This document shows, one piece after another, positions 17,896-28,728 of a stretch of 64,000 nucleotides of DNA. Location of the stretch: contig NZ_CP106759.1 in assembly GCF_025642255.1 (NCBI RefSeq), positions 3,003,501 through 3,067,500 of the forward strand, in the 5' to 3' direction. The position numbers and the translations under genes are program-made. This stretch comes from Stenotrophomonas maltophilia (lineage in GTDB: Bacteria > Pseudomonadota > Gammaproteobacteria > Xanthomonadales > Xanthomonadaceae). The notes beneath the pieces are model-generated. The model worked only from the letters and a program-made list of their open reading frames with translations. It was not told the DNA's origin and did no database searches. Numbering within the stretch: the first letter of the stretch is position 1; every line of letters starts with the position of its first letter.

Positions 17896-19266
17896 TCAGG
17901 CCTCGCGCATGCGGCGCGCGATGGCACTGCCGGCCGCGATCGTGGCGGTCAGGGCCACCATCGATAGGAACTGCAGGCGCGTATGCGCCTCGCTCAGCAG
18001 CAGGCCGAAGATCAGTGCCAGGATCGCCAGGGCGCAGCAGGTCAGCCACGGGAAACCGGCCATGCGGAACGGCAGGCGCGAGCCGAGGCGGTCCGCACGG
18101 CGGCGCAGCACCAGTTGAGAAAGCAGCGACAGCGTCCACACCAGCAGGCAGGTCGAGCCGACGATGTTCAGCAGTACCGGCAGCACCTTGTCCGGGAACA
18201 GCAGTTCCATCACCGTCGCGGCAAACCCGAACAGCACGCTGGCCAAAACGGCGATCACCGGTACCTGCCGCGGGTCGGTCCAGCCCAGCACGGCCGGTGC
18301 CTCGCGGCGCTGCGCCAGCGAATACATCATCCGCGACGCGCCGTAGAGGTTGGCGTTGAGGGCCGACAGCAGGGCGATCACTGCGATCAGCGTGATGGCC
18401 GTGCCCGCCCCCGGAATGCGGGCCGCATCCAGCACCGCGGCGAACGGCGACTTCAGCGCTTCGCTGGTCCACGGCACCACGGCGATGATCACGCTCAGCG
18501 AGCCGATGTAGAACACCAGGATGCGCCAGGCCACGGTGCGGATGGCGCGGGCGATGCTGCGCTCGGGATCCTCGGTCTCGGCCGCGGCAACGGCCACGAT
18601 CTCGGTGCCGCCGAAGGCGAACACCACCACCAGCAGGGCTGCGCCGATACCGGCCAGGCCCTGCGGTGCAAAACCGCCGTGTGCGGTGAAGTTGCTCAGT
18701 CCCGGAGAGGTCACCTGCGGCAGCCAGCCCATCAGCAACGCGAAACCGATGGCAATGAACGCCAGGATCGCCGCCACCTTGAGAATGGCGAACCAGAACT
18801 CGAACTCACCGAAATTCCTGACCCCCAGCAGGTTGATCGCGGTGAAGAACAGCATGAACGCCAGGGCGGCCATCGGCACCGGAATGGCAGGCCAGACGGT
18901 GGCCAGCAGGCCCGCCGCTCCCACGGCCTCGGCGGCGATCACGATCACCAGCTGTACCCACCAGAGCCAGCCGACAGTCGCCCCTGCCGTGGCGCCCATG
19001 GCGTCGGCGGCATAGACCGAGAACGCGCCGCTGGTCGGCTTGGCCGCCGCCATTTCGCCCAGTGCGTTCATCACGATGATCACCAGTGCGCCGGCCACCA
19101 GGTACGACACCAGCACCGCCGGGCCGGCCGCCTGTACGCCCACACCGGACCCCAGGAACAGGCCCGCGCCGATGGCGCTGCCCAACCCCATCATGATCAG
19201 CTGGCGTGGCTTGAGCGAATGGCCCAGGCGGGAGGGCGAGGCAGGCGTAACAGGGCTGGCGGGCAT
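17896..19266 (-). CDS. Amino acid permease (APC superfamily, AAT family)
   Basis: A 456-residue, 12-TM amino acid/proton symporter. The unwound helix-1 substrate motif is clear (GSAIGAGLFLGSG, about residues 29-41), as is the helix 6 stretch FAFGGTEIVAVAAAETEDPE, which in AAT permeases lines the substrate site. Relatives include GabP, ProY and CycA; sequence alone does not tell which amino acid is carried. Proximity to glycine-responsive gcvP tempts a glycine/alanine role, but they are separate transcripts. The start at 19266 places a short basic leader before helix 1. The PAS-AraC regulator lies upstream on the same strand, 82 bases away. Confidence 0.88.
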   Translation of the reverse strand: MPASPVTPASPSRLGHSLKPRQLIMMGLGSAIGAGLFLGSGVGVQAAGPAVLVSYLVAGALVIIVMNALGEMAAAKPTSGAFSVYAADAMGATAGATVGWLWWVQLVIVIAAEAVGAAGLLATVWPAIPVPMAALAFMLFFTAINLLGVRNFGEFEFWFAILKVAAILAFIAIGFALLMGWLPQVTSPGLSNFTAHGGFAPQGLAGIGAALLVVVFAFGGTEIVAVAAAETEDPERSIARAIRTVAWRILVFYIGSLSVIIAVVPWTSEALKSPFAAVLDAARIPGAGTAITLIAVIALLSALNANLYGASRMMYSLAQRREAPAVLGWTDPRQVPVIAVLASVLFGFAATVMELLFPDKVLPVLLNIVGSTCLLVWTLSLLSQLVLRRRADRLGSRLPFRMAGFPWLTCCALAILALIFGLLLSEAHTRLQFLSMVALTATIAAGSAIARRMREA

Positions 19267-19348
19267 CGGCAGGAGTGGGCGGCGGCTACAGGGGCGTCAC
19301 CTTACCCTGTCCCGCGCCTGTGGGGATAGGCACAGTGCAGCAGGCCGC

Positions 19349-20059
19349 TCAGGCCAGCGCCGGCTCGCCGATGCGGGCGCGGTAGGCGCGCGGCGAGAAA
19401 CCGGTTTCGGCCTTGAACTTGCGGGTGAACGCGCTCTGGTCACTGAACCCGCAGGCCTGGCCGATGCAGGCGATGCTGTCGTCGCCATGCAGCAGATGCA
19501 TGGCCATCTGGATCCGCAGCCGCGTCAGCACCTGCTGCGGGGTCATCTGGAACACCTTGCGGAAGCTTCGCTCCAGCTTGGACAGCGAGAACCCGGTGAT
19601 GTCCAGCAATGTCTGCATGCGCACGTTCTCGGCGTAATGCGCGTTGAGATGGGCCAGGGCCAGCCGCAGCTGCTCGTACTGGGTTCCCAGGCTGTCTTTC
19701 TGGCCCAGGTCGCGCGAGATGCCGATCAGGCCCTCGATGCTGCCGTCGACCACCAGCGGCCGCTTGCAGGTCAGGCACCAGCCCGGCTCGCGGTTGGCGA
19801 ACAGGTGCAGCTCCATCAGGTTCTCGATCACCTCGCCGGACAGCACGCGTGCGTCCTGGTCGACATAGTCCGCACTGAGGCCGGTCGGGTAGATCTCGGC
19901 CGCGGTACGCCCGATCACGTCCTTGCGCGCGCGCAGGCCCAGCCGCCGCAGCATGGTCTGGTTGACGTGGGTGTAACGGCCCTGGCGGTCCTTTATGAAG
20001 AACAGCACGTCCGGGATGGCGTCGAACAGGGCTTCGATGTCGGCAGGCTCGACTCGCAT
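19349..20059 (-). CDS. PAS-AraC family transcriptional regulator
   Basis: A 236-residue regulator with an unusual order: an N-terminal PAS domain (about residues 5-120; DIEALFDAIPDVLFFIKDRQ, then GRYTHVNQTMLRRLG) joined to a C-terminal AraC DNA-binding domain with two helix-turn-helix motifs (MTPQQVLTRLRIQMAMHLL and IACIGQACGFSDQSAFTRKF). PAS proteins sense small ligands, haem or flavin; no ligand is identifiable, though Cys in REPGWCLTCKRP is notable. It is divergent from katE, with a dyad between them (20117-20147), so catalase control is plausible but unproven. The downstream permease on the same strand could also be a target. Confidence 0.88.
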   Translation of the reverse strand: MRVEPADIEALFDAIPDVLFFIKDRQGRYTHVNQTMLRRLGLRARKDVIGRTAAEIYPTGLSADYVDQDARVLSGEVIENLMELHLFANREPGWCLTCKRPLVVDGSIEGLIGISRDLGQKDSLGTQYEQLRLALAHLNAHYAENVRMQTLLDITGFSLSKLERSFRKVFQMTPQQVLTRLRIQMAMHLLHGDDSIACIGQACGFSDQSAFTRKFKAETGFSPRAYRARIGEPALA

Positions 20060-20116
20060 GCGCCAAGCATAGCCGAGGCGCCCTTGTCCGCGCGATCACC
20101 TGCGCGGGACCGGGGC

Positions 20117-20147
20117 TTAACGTCTGGCGCGCGAGGGTAGACGTTGA
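20117..20147. promoter_or_regulatory. Dyad operator candidate between PAS-AraC gene and katE
   Basis: TTAACGTCT (20117-20125) and AGACGTTGA (20139-20147) are inverted copies with one mismatch, centres 22 bp apart, i.e. two helical turns, 26 bases upstream of katE. The binding protein is unknown. Confidence 0.45.
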
Positions 20148-20172
20148 CTTCCCCGCTACAGGACCTGAACCC

Positions 20173-22263
20173 ATGGCCGCCAGCAAGCCCTCCGGCAAGC
20201 GCGCACCCGCCCCCTCCCCCGACCATCGCCGTGGCGACGGCGACGAACTGCACCTGCACGCCGGCGGCACGCACCCCCCGATGACCACGGCCCAGGGCAT
20301 CCCCGTCGCCGACAACCAGAACTCGCTGCGCCAGGGCCCACGAGGCCCCACCCTGCTGGAGGACTTCATCCTCCGCGAGAAGATCACCCACTTCGACCAT
20401 GAGCGCATCCCGGAGCGCATCGTGCATGCCCGCGGCAGCGCCGCCCACGGCTATTTCGAACTCACTCACTCGCTGGCCAAGTACACCCGTGCGCGCATCC
20501 TTGGCGAAGTCGGAAAGAAGACTCCGGTGTTCACCCGCTTTTCCACCGTGGCCGGCGGTGCCGGGTCGGTCGACACCCCCCGCGACGTGCGGGGTTTCGC
20601 GGTGAAGTTCTACACCCCTGAAGGCAACTGGGACCTGGTGGGCAACAACATCCCGGTGTTCTTCATCCAGGACGCAATGAAGTTTCCCGACCTGGTGCAT
20701 GCGGTGAAGATGGAACCGGACCGCGCGTTCCCGCAGGCAGCGAGCGCGCACGACACGTTCTGGGACTTCATTTCGTTGATGCCCGAATCGATGCACATGA
20801 TCATGTGGGCGATGAGCGACCGCGCCATTCCACGCTCGCTGCGCATGATCGAAGGCTTCGGCGTGCACAGCTTCCGCCTGTTGAACGAGGCCGGCGACTC
20901 CACCTTCGTCAAATTCCACTGGCGGCCGAAGCTGGGCATCCAGTCCACGGTGTGGGACGAGGCGTTGAAGCTGCAGGCCGCGGACAACGATTTCCATCGG
21001 CGCGACCTGTTCGAGGCGATCGAGCGTGGCGACTTCCCCGAATGGGAACTGGCCGTGCAGCTGTTCACGGAAGAGGAGGCCGACGCATTTCCGTTCGATC
21101 ACCTGGACCCGACCAAGATCATTCCCGAATCGCTGGTGCCGCTGAAGGTGATCGGGCGCATGGTGCTGGATCGCTGGCCGGACAACTTCTTCGCCGAAAC
21201 CGAGCAGGTGGCCTTCTGCCCGGCCAACGTGCCGCCCGGCATCGACTTCAGCAACGACCCGCTGCTGCAGGGCCGGTTGTTCTCCTACCTGGATACCCAG
21301 CTGATCCGCCTGGGCGGGCCCAACTTCCACCAGATCCCGGTGAATGCGCCAAAGTGCCCGTTTGCCAACCACCAGCGCGATGGGCATATGCAGATGCAGG
21401 TGCCCAAGGGCCGCGTGGCCTACGACCCCAGTTCGCTGGAGGACGACAGCCCGCGCGAGACACCGGCCGGATTCCGCAGCCATGCCAGCGCGGATGACGG
21501 CCGCAAGGGGCGCACGCGTGCCGAGAGCTTCGCCGACCATTACAGCCAGGCACGGATGTTCTTCCGCAGCCTGGAAGCACCCGAGCAGGCCCATCTGGCC
21601 TCGGCGCTGGTGTTCGAGCTGTCCAAGGTGGAAACGCTGAAGGTGCGGGTGCGTACCGTCAGCCACCTGCGCAACATCGACGAAACCCTCGCGCAGCGGG
21701 TGGCGGAAGGACTGGCGCTGCCCGCCCTGCCCGACCCGGCGCCCACTGCTACGCCGGCACAGGACATGCCCCCCGCACCGGAAGTCCGCGTGATTGGCCG
21801 CAACAAACCCACCCTGCAAGGGCGCTGCATCGGCATCCTGTTTGATGAAGGCTCCGATGCCGGTGTCATCAGCAGCCTGCGCAAGGCCGCAGAGAAGGCC
21901 GGCGCGGCGGTGAAGCTGGTGGCTCCCAAGGTGGGCGGCGCCACCCTGAGCAACGGCAAGCTGCAAGCGGCCGACGGGCAACTGGCGGGGACTCCATCGG
22001 CGGTGTTCGATGCGGTCGCGATCGTGCTCAGCGAGGAGGCCGGCAAGCGGCTGTCCAGCGACAGCGCGGGGCTGGAATTTGCCAGCACCGCGTGGGCACA
22101 CCTGAAGGCCATCGGCAGCGATGAAGGAGGCCGGGTGCTTCTCAAGGCGGCGCGCGTGGGCAAGGATGCAGGCATCGTCGACGCGGGCGATGCCGGCGCT
22201 TTCCTCGCCGTCGCCGCCACCCGCCAGTGGGCCCGCGAACCGAAGCTGCGGCAACTGGCCTGA
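20173..22263 (+). CDS. katE: Large-subunit monofunctional catalase (HPII/KatE type)
   Basis: A 696-residue clade-2 catalase breaking down hydrogen peroxide. It has the extra N-terminal arm and the C-terminal flavodoxin-like domain (about residues 540-690, [20 protein letters not shown]) that mark large-subunit catalases. Active-site residues are visible: distal His85 in [13 protein letters not shown], Asn158 in VGNNIPVFF, and proximal haem ligand Tyr372 in [10 protein letters not shown]. coli HPII is 753 residues, so the arm is shorter here. It is divergent from a PAS-AraC regulator and followed, 35 bases later, by a lysine-rich gene that may share its transcript, as part of stationary-phase or peroxide defence. 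Confidence 0.96.
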   Translation: MAASKPSGKRAPAPSPDHRRGDGDELHLHAGGTHPPMTTAQGIPVADNQNSLRQGPRGPTLLEDFILREKITHFDHERIPERIVHARGSAAHGYFELTHSLAKYTRARILGEVGKKTPVFTRFSTVAGGAGSVDTPRDVRGFAVKFYTPEGNWDLVGNNIPVFFIQDAMKFPDLVHAVKMEPDRAFPQAASAHDTFWDFISLMPESMHMIMWAMSDRAIPRSLRMIEGFGVHSFRLLNEAGDSTFVKFHWRPKLGIQSTVWDEALKLQAADNDFHRRDLFEAIERGDFPEWELAVQLFTEEEADAFPFDHLDPTKIIPESLVPLKVIGRMVLDRWPDNFFAETEQVAFCPANVPPGIDFSNDPLLQGRLFSYLDTQLIRLGGPNFHQIPVNAPKCPFANHQRDGHMQMQVPKGRVAYDPSSLEDDSPRETPAGFRSHASADDGRKGRTRAESFADHYSQARMFFRSLEAPEQAHLASALVFELSKVETLKVRVRTVSHLRNIDETLAQRVAEGLALPALPDPAPTATPAQDMPPAPEVRVIGRNKPTLQGRCIGILFDEGSDAGVISSLRKAAEKAGAAVKLVAPKVGGATLSNGKLQAADGQLAGTPSAVFDAVAIVLSEEAGKRLSSDSAGLEFASTAWAHLKAIGSDEGGRVLLKAARVGKDAGIVDAGDAGAFLAVAATRQWAREPKLRQLA

Positions 22264-22298
22264 CCGCCTCACCCCCATCGCCTGCAAGGAGACGTGTC

Positions 22299-22745
22299 AT
22301 GCCCCGTGGAGACAAATCCGCCTATACCGACAAGCAGAAGCGCCAGGCCGAACACATCGAGGAAAGCGAGCGCGAGCGTGGTGCCAGTGAGAGCACCGCC
22401 GAGCGCATCGCGTGGGCCACCGTGAACAAGCAGGATGGCGGAGGCAAGCGCAGTGGCAGTGCCCGCAAGGGCGCCAAGAAGACTGCGAAGAAGGCGGCGA
22501 AGAAAACTGCGAAGAAGGCGGCGAAGAAGGCACCGGCAAAGAAGGCCGCAACGAAGAGCACTGCGGGAAAAGCACCGGCGAAGACTGCCGCAAAGAAGAC
22601 TGCCGCGAAGAAAGCGCCCGCGAAGAAGTCCACCGCCAGCACGCGCAGTGCAGCCGCAAAGAAGGCAGCGGCAACCCGGGCGGCAAAGAAGGCGGCACGC
22701 TCGACCGCCGCGAAGAAGGCGGCGCGCACCCGCGCAGGCGGTTGA
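22299..22745 (+). CDS. 'Plasmid stabilization'-type protein with histone H1-like lysine/alanine tail
   Basis: A 148-residue basic protein. Residues 1-50 (GDKSAYTDKQKRQAEHIEES, later AERIAWATVNKQDGGGKRSG) match small proteins commonly annotated as plasmid stabilization proteins, with no demonstrated plasmid role. Residues 52-148 are a low-complexity repeat of KKAAKK/KKTAKK/APAKK units, resembling bacterial histone H1-like proteins and AlgP. Such tails bind DNA electrostatically. The start at 22299 has AAGGAG seven bases upstream. It is 35 bases behind katE, suggesting co-expression; chromatin protection in stationary phase is inference. The repeated codons (AAGAAGGCGGCG) are prone to length variation. 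Confidence 0.82.
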   Translation: MPRGDKSAYTDKQKRQAEHIEESERERGASESTAERIAWATVNKQDGGGKRSGSARKGAKKTAKKAAKKTAKKAAKKAPAKKAATKSTAGKAPAKTAAKKTAAKKAPAKKSTASTRSAAAKKAAATRAAKKAARSTAAKKAARTRAGG

Positions 22746-22845
22746 GATGCACCCGGCAGCGCAGCGGGCACACGATGCCTGCGGCCCTGCACGGTGACGT
22801 GGCGCACGCCGGGCAGCATCAGCACCCGGCGGCGCCACGGCTCAG

Positions 22846-23637
22846 TCAATCGCCGGCCCGGCCCTTGGGCGCGGGTGCCGCCACGGCCACCGCCTGCAGC
22901 TTGCGCACCGCAGCGATCGGAATCGCTTCGGCCCGTCGCTGCTGCGGCCACCAGACGAACAGGAATGCGCTGCTGGAGCCCAACAGGCGCGCGGTGCCGG
23001 GCAAGGGCGCCGCGTCGCCGTTCAACTGCAGGCGGATCACTTCCCCACGTCCCTCGTTGCGGATCTGCTGCCCCCGCACCTGCACGTAGTTGGCCGCGCC
23101 GATGGCCATGAACGCAGCCACGGCCAGGGTCATCGCCGTCAGCGGCCGCAGACCTACGCCCTCCCAGCTGGTCAGTACCGAGCGCATGAGCACCGCCCGC
23201 CATGCCCAGTTGCGTGCGCGCAGTTGCTCGAGCTTGGCCGCATTGCGCATACGTAGCGTTTCCGGCCAGCTCACCAGCAGCACCAGCAGCACGCCCGCAG
23301 CCAGCAGCAGTGCATAGGCCGGGTCACGGATGCCGGCCACCAGGAAATCGCTGGGCTGCAGGTAATCCAGAATCGACAGCTCGAATCCCCGGTAGAACCA
23401 GAAGCTGCACCACAGCCCCAGCAGCGACACCAGCAGATAGGCAGTGGAGAACAGCAGTGCCGGCTCACGGCGCATGCGGGACAGCGCCTGCATCACCGCC
23501 GAGTCATCATCGCCACGGGTCAGCGGCAGCATCGACCAGTCGGTCGCTGCTTCCGGCTCCGGTGGCGCCGCAGCCACCTCGATGCCCTGCACCCGCGGCA
23601 CATCGCCATAGGTCCCTTCCGGTTCCCTGTTGTCCAT
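22846..23637 (-). CDS. Hypothetical membrane protein
   Basis: A 263-residue protein I cannot assign to a family. After a 60-residue acidic N-terminal region it has three or four hydrophobic segments (about residues 70-90 ALLFSTAYLLVSLLGLWCSF, 109-129 YALLLAAGVLLVLLVSW, and 173-190 LTAMTLAVAAFMAIGAANYV). A final domain of about 70 residues (RNEGRGEVIRLQLNGDAAPL onward) probably lies in the periplasm. The start at 23637 has GGGAG seven bases upstream. It stands between a convergent lysine-rich gene and a divergent secreted protein gene. The signature suggests an envelope protein, nothing more. Confidence 0.75.
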   Translation of the reverse strand: MDNREPEGTYGDVPRVQGIEVAAAPPEPEAATDWSMLPLTRGDDDSAVMQALSRMRREPALLFSTAYLLVSLLGLWCSFWFYRGFELSILDYLQPSDFLVAGIRDPAYALLLAAGVLLVLLVSWPETLRMRNAAKLEQLRARNWAWRAVLMRSVLTSWEGVGLRPLTAMTLAVAAFMAIGAANYVQVRGQQIRNEGRGEVIRLQLNGDAAPLPGTARLLGSSSAFLFVWWPQQRRAEAIPIAAVRKLQAVAVAAPAPKGRAGD

Positions 23638-23745
23638 GCCCGCTCCCCTTTTCAGCGAGCATCGCCGAAAAAGGTGGCGCGCGGTAGACCACCGGCCTGC
23701 GGCATACTCCACGGTGCCGCAGGGCGCAGAGCGGAGGAAAGGGCC

Positions 23746-24537
23746 ATGAAACGATGGACTGGCATGTTGGGGCTGCTGGTGTGGCTCTGCGCCGCGTCAC
23801 CGGCCGTTTCCGGCAATGCGCGGGCTCCCGCCGCGCCAGCGGACGATGTGGGTACCGCGCAGGCCGTCGCACAGGCTGAAGCGCGTGGCCGGCAGATGTT
23901 CGAGCACGACCTGGCGGCCGAGCGCGCAACTGACGCCCTGCTCGAACAGGGCATGCGCGGCGACACCCGGGTAAGGGGCTGGATAACCGAACAGCGCGGC
24001 AGCCACTACGAAGTCAGCATGATCGGCGACGGCGCAGTGGTCCTGTATAGGGCCGCCACCGACGCGCAGGGAAGGATGACCGGCGCAACCGAGACTCTGG
24101 ATGTTCCAGCGGCGCCAACGACCTACCAGGCCGGCGCTGCCGCCGCACGGGCGCTGGCGCTGAACAGCGCCTTCGACGCCTGCGCGCAGACCTACAACAG
24201 CGTGGTTCTTCCGGCGCCCGGTACGGCCGCCGATGCGTGGACGGTCTACCTGCTGCCCGCCACCACCGATCCTGCCGTAGTTCCGCTGGGCGGCACGCAT
24301 CGTCTCGACATCGCCCACGGTCGGATCGTCTTCCGCCGCGCCTTCACCCACAGCTGCATCCAGCTGAAGCGTGCGCCACCCGGTGCGGCGATGTTCATCA
24401 CCCATCTGCAGGACCCGACACCGACCGAGATCCATGTGTTCTGGAGCCTGTGGGCCCGCTCGCCGATGTACGTCTCCACGGGTAAGGACGTGATCTGGAA
24501 GATCGAGGACGGCCGCATCCGCCGCATGCAGGACTGA
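23746..24537 (+). CDS. Hypothetical secreted protein
   Basis: A 263-residue protein with a classical signal peptide (MKRWTGMLGLLVWLCAASPA, cleavage probably after VSGNA near residue 25) and no further membrane segment, hence likely periplasmic. The mature part starts with a helical region rich in Ala/Glu and continues as a beta-rich domain (DAWTVYLLPATTDPAVVPLG, RLDIAHGRIVFRRAFTHSCI, EIHVFWSLWARSPMYVSTG). Two Cys (in FDACAQ and HSCIQL) could pair. GGAGG lies eight to ten bases before the start. It is divergent from the membrane protein at 22846. I recognise no family. Confidence 0.78.
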   Translation: MKRWTGMLGLLVWLCAASPAVSGNARAPAAPADDVGTAQAVAQAEARGRQMFEHDLAAERATDALLEQGMRGDTRVRGWITEQRGSHYEVSMIGDGAVVLYRAATDAQGRMTGATETLDVPAAPTTYQAGAAAARALALNSAFDACAQTYNSVVLPAPGTAADAWTVYLLPATTDPAVVPLGGTHRLDIAHGRIVFRRAFTHSCIQLKRAPPGAAMFITHLQDPTPTEIHVFWSLWARSPMYVSTGKDVIWKIEDGRIRRMQD

Positions 24538-24592
24538 CCGGCCACCACGCGCGAACACGTGGCGGCCCGTACCTTCAGGCGGCTGCCGACGG

Positions 24593-26719
24593 TCAGGCCG
24601 CGCGTGCTGCCACCGTGCGGACTACACCGCTCTGCTCGATATGGAACACCGCGACCGACGCGGTCAGCGCATTGGCCTGCTCTTCCAGCGCGCGGCTGGC
24701 GGCAGTGGCTTCTTCCACCAGTGCGGCATTCTGCTGGGTCACCTGATCCATCTGCACCACCACCTGATTGACCTGTTCGATGCCGGCCGCCTGTTCCTTG
24801 CTCGCCGCAGCGATGTCACTCATCAGCTGGTTGGTGCGTGCGCTGGCCTGTGCCAAGCGGGCAATGGCTGCTTCCGACTCGACCGTGACCGCCAGACCGC
24901 TCTGCACCTTGCCTGCCGCCTCTTCGATGAGTTCCTTGATCTCCTTGGCGGCGATGCCCGCACGCTGCGCCAGCGTGCGCACTTCACTGGCGACCACGGC
25001 AAAGCCGCGGCCCTGCTCACCCGCGCGGGCAGCTTCCACCGCAGCGTTCAAGGCCAGGATGTTGGTCTGGAAGGCGATGCCATCGATGACCGTGGAGATT
25101 TCCGAGATGCGCGCCGAGGACTGATCGATCTCTCCCATCACAGATGCCATCTGTGCCATTGCCTGTTCGGTGGCCCGCACCGCCGCGCCGGCAGCGTGTG
25201 CCTCGCTGTCGGCCTGGCGGGCCAGCTCGGCATTCTGGCGGACGGTCGAGGTCAGTTCTTCCATCGATGCCGCCGCTTCTTCCAGGTTGGCGGCCTGCTG
25301 TTCGGTACGGCGCGACAGGTCGCTGTTGCCGGCGGCGAGCTCCTGCGCGGCATTGTTGATGCTGTCGGCAGCGTCCTGGATGCCGCGCACGATGCCGGTC
25401 AGCTGGGCCGTGGTGGTGTTGGCATCGTCGCGCATGCGGGCGAACACGCCGTCGTAGTGACCGTCCATGCGCGCAGTGAGGTCGCCCCCGGAGACCGCGC
25501 GCAGCACATCGGAGACGTCGGCGATGCTGGCCTGCGAACTGGCCATCATGCCGTTGAGCTGCTCGACCATCGCCCTGAACTGATACTGGAACGCACTGGC
25601 ATCCCCACGCACGCTGAAATCTCCGGCGCGCGCCGCGCGGACCAGGTCGTCAATCTGGGTGTTGACTGCCAGCAGGCTCTGTTTCACTGCGGCCAGGGTG
25701 CGGGTCAGCGTACCCTTCTCGCCGGGATAGTCCGGAAGGTCGCGGCTGAGGTCGCCGATGGCATAGCGCTGCATGACCTCGGCCATCAGCAGTTCCACCT
25801 GCACGTGTGATTCCACCAGGCTGTTGGTGGCCTGCACCATGCGCCCGAAATCGCCCGGAAACGCGCTGGCGTCCATGCGGTAGCGGATCGCACCCGCCTC
25901 GTGCTGCTCGGCCATGTGCATCTGCGCCCCGATGGCGGCCTGCACGCTCTGCCGCACGCTGGCCATCGCCTCACCCAGCCGGGTCAACTCGTCACGGCCG
26001 CCGAGGCGGAATTCCTGGTCCAGCTGGCCCTTGGACAGGCGCTCGGCCAGGTTCACCGCGCGTGCCAGCGGACCGGTCAGGCTGCGACCGATCATCACCG
26101 AGGCGGCAATGCCGACCAGCAGGGCCACGCCTCCCAGCACCAGCAACTGCAGCAGACTGCGTTCACCCAGGCGGATCGCCTCGGCGGCGGCCTCGCGGCT
26201 TTCCTTCTCTTCGAAGTCGACTCCCTCGGACAACGCCTTGTTCCAGCCGTTGGCCGCTTCCTGCACCGGCCCCAGGGTCAGTGCCACGGCAGCGGGGTAG
26301 TCGCCCTGCTCCATCAGTTCGCTGGTCTGCTTGTTGAGCGGGCGCGCAAGGGCGCGCTTGGCCGCGATGGTTTCAGCGATGGCCTTGCCCTCTGCATCGC
26401 CCGGCAGGGCCTGATAGGCGGACCAATCCGCCTCGTAGCGCTTGACCAGGTCGGCAATGCGCTTCTCGTCGCTGCCGCGCTCTTCGCCCTGGCGGATCAG
26501 CATTTCGCGGCGCACTACCATCATCTGGTTGTTGGCATCGAGCATCTGCGACAGCAGGCGTACCTTGGCCACACTGACGTCGACCACCTGCTGCATCGCG
26601 CGCTTCTGCACGACACTGGCGGTGGCGCCGGTGGCCACCACGGCCGCGACCAGCAGCAGCAACAGGCCAAAGCCCAGCCCAAGACGCCAGGCAACCCTGA
26701 CATTCCTCAAGTAATCCAT
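24593..26719 (-). CDS. Methyl-accepting chemotaxis protein
   Basis: A 708-residue chemoreceptor. An N-terminal membrane helix (about 13-33), a helical periplasmic sensor of about 155 residues (four-helix-bundle type), a second membrane helix (about 188-206), a HAMP domain and extra HAMP-like linkers follow. The signalling domain has the invariant hairpin tip ([20 protein letters not shown], then [20 protein letters not shown]). Gln/Glu-rich methylation helices flank the tip. No CheR-docking pentapeptide is visible at the C-terminus (VRTVAARAA). It stands alone, away from other chemotaxis genes. Start at 26719 gives [18 protein letters not shown], typical of Tar-like beginnings. The ligand cannot be inferred. 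Confidence 0.93.
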   Translation of the reverse strand: MDYLRNVRVAWRLGLGFGLLLLLVAAVVATGATASVVQKRAMQQVVDVSVAKVRLLSQMLDANNQMMVVRREMLIRQGEERGSDEKRIADLVKRYEADWSAYQALPGDAEGKAIAETIAAKRALARPLNKQTSELMEQGDYPAAVALTLGPVQEAANGWNKALSEGVDFEEKESREAAAEAIRLGERSLLQLLVLGGVALLVGIAASVMIGRSLTGPLARAVNLAERLSKGQLDQEFRLGGRDELTRLGEAMASVRQSVQAAIGAQMHMAEQHEAGAIRYRMDASAFPGDFGRMVQATNSLVESHVQVELLMAEVMQRYAIGDLSRDLPDYPGEKGTLTRTLAAVKQSLLAVNTQIDDLVRAARAGDFSVRGDASAFQYQFRAMVEQLNGMMASSQASIADVSDVLRAVSGGDLTARMDGHYDGVFARMRDDANTTTAQLTGIVRGIQDAADSINNAAQELAAGNSDLSRRTEQQAANLEEAAASMEELTSTVRQNAELARQADSEAHAAGAAVRATEQAMAQMASVMGEIDQSSARISEISTVIDGIAFQTNILALNAAVEAARAGEQGRGFAVVASEVRTLAQRAGIAAKEIKELIEEAAGKVQSGLAVTVESEAAIARLAQASARTNQLMSDIAAASKEQAAGIEQVNQVVVQMDQVTQQNAALVEEATAASRALEEQANALTASVAVFHIEQSGVVRTVAARAA

Positions 26720-26836
26720 GGGTACATCCAAAACGGGGGGATGTGGGCATATCGGCGCTCCCCCCCTTACCTTGACCCGTGGCGGCAGGAGGCTTCGGGC
26801 TCGGTTCACGTTGGTGAGGCAGGCCGACCCAAAACG

Positions 26837-26864
26837 AAAAAGCCCCGCTTTCGCGGGGCTTTTT
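26837..26864. terminator. Bidirectional terminator between purA and the chemoreceptor
   Basis: 8-bp perfect stem (26841-26848 with 26853-26860), TTTC loop, flanked by AAAA on the left and TTTT on the right. It ends purA transcripts on the minus strand before the chemoreceptor gene. Confidence 0.88.
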
Positions 26865-26908
26865 CATCCAGCGACACCGGACCGGGCCCGGCGTGGCCTG
26901 GCGGACAC

Positions 26909-28273
<1,365 letters not shown>

Positions 28274-28324
28274 TCATGGCGGCTCCAAACGGGGAGCGGC
28301 CGGCGATGGATGGCCCAGACACGG

Positions 28325-28358
28325 AAAAAGCCGAACGGGGGAGGCCCGTCCGGCTTTT
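28325..28358. terminator. Bidirectional-looking terminator between DUF2065 and purA
   Basis: Interrupted 11-bp stem (28329-28339 with 28345-28355, one mismatch), GGAGG loop, five A on the left and four T on the right. On the minus strand it would end the hflKC-DUF2065 transcript. Confidence 0.75.
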
Positions 28359-28435
28359 GTGCATTATCCGGGTTTCCGGGGTCGGGTGCCACCTTTCCGA
28401 CGGACGGCTTCACCCAGCGGTCAGGGGCCCGAAAC

Positions 28436-28473
28436 GGGGTCAGATCCCTTTCCTGCGGAAAGGAATATGACCC
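28436..28473. repeat. Degenerate copy of the 41-bp palindrome
   Basis: Begins GGGGTCAGATCC like the element at 9831-9871, with arms shortened and one arm altered (AATATGACCC in place of GATCTGACCC). It ends four bases from the DUF2065 stop codon. Confidence 0.65.
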
Positions 28474-28477
28474 GCTG

Positions 28478-28663
28478 CTAATGCCGTGCCCACCACAGCA
28501 GGCTCAGGCCGGCCAGCAGGATCAGGCCGCCAAAGCTGCGCAGGGCCGGTCCAGGCAGGTCCAGCAGGCGCTCGGCCATGCGCTTCCAGGCCAGCGGGGC
28601 CGCGAACAGGAACAGGCCTTCCAGCACCGCGACCAGGCACACGGCCGCGAACAGGTCTTTCAT
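28478..28663 (-). CDS. DUF2065 (YjeT) small membrane protein
   Basis: A 61-residue inner-membrane protein of the DUF2065/YjeT family. Two hydrophobic helices are visible, about residues 3-20 (LFAAVCLVAVLEGLFLFAAP) and 43-58 (FGGLILLAGLSLLWW), with a polar stretch between. The start at 28663 has GGAG seven bases upstream and is the natural family start (MKDLF). It is the third gene of an hflK-hflC-yjeT string followed by purA, the same order as in E. coli. Function is unknown; association with the HflKC complex is suggested only by conserved order. Confidence 0.88.
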   Translation of the reverse strand: MKDLFAAVCLVAVLEGLFLFAAPLAWKRMAERLLDLPGPALRSFGGLILLAGLSLLWWARH

Positions 28664-28728
28664 CGGGAACTCCAGAAATGGCACGGGGCCCGGCATCTGG
28701 CCGGGCCCCGTGGGTAGTGCGTGCGACC

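Noticed and set aside
17896..19266. Calling the permease CycA (glycine transporter) from closeness to gcvP
   Set aside because: Separate, oppositely oriented transcript; substrate-site residues do not decide among AAT permeases.
22299..22745. Evidence of an integrated plasmid from the 'plasmid stabilization' name
   Set aside because: The name is only a historical annotation; no replication, partition or mobilisation genes are nearby.
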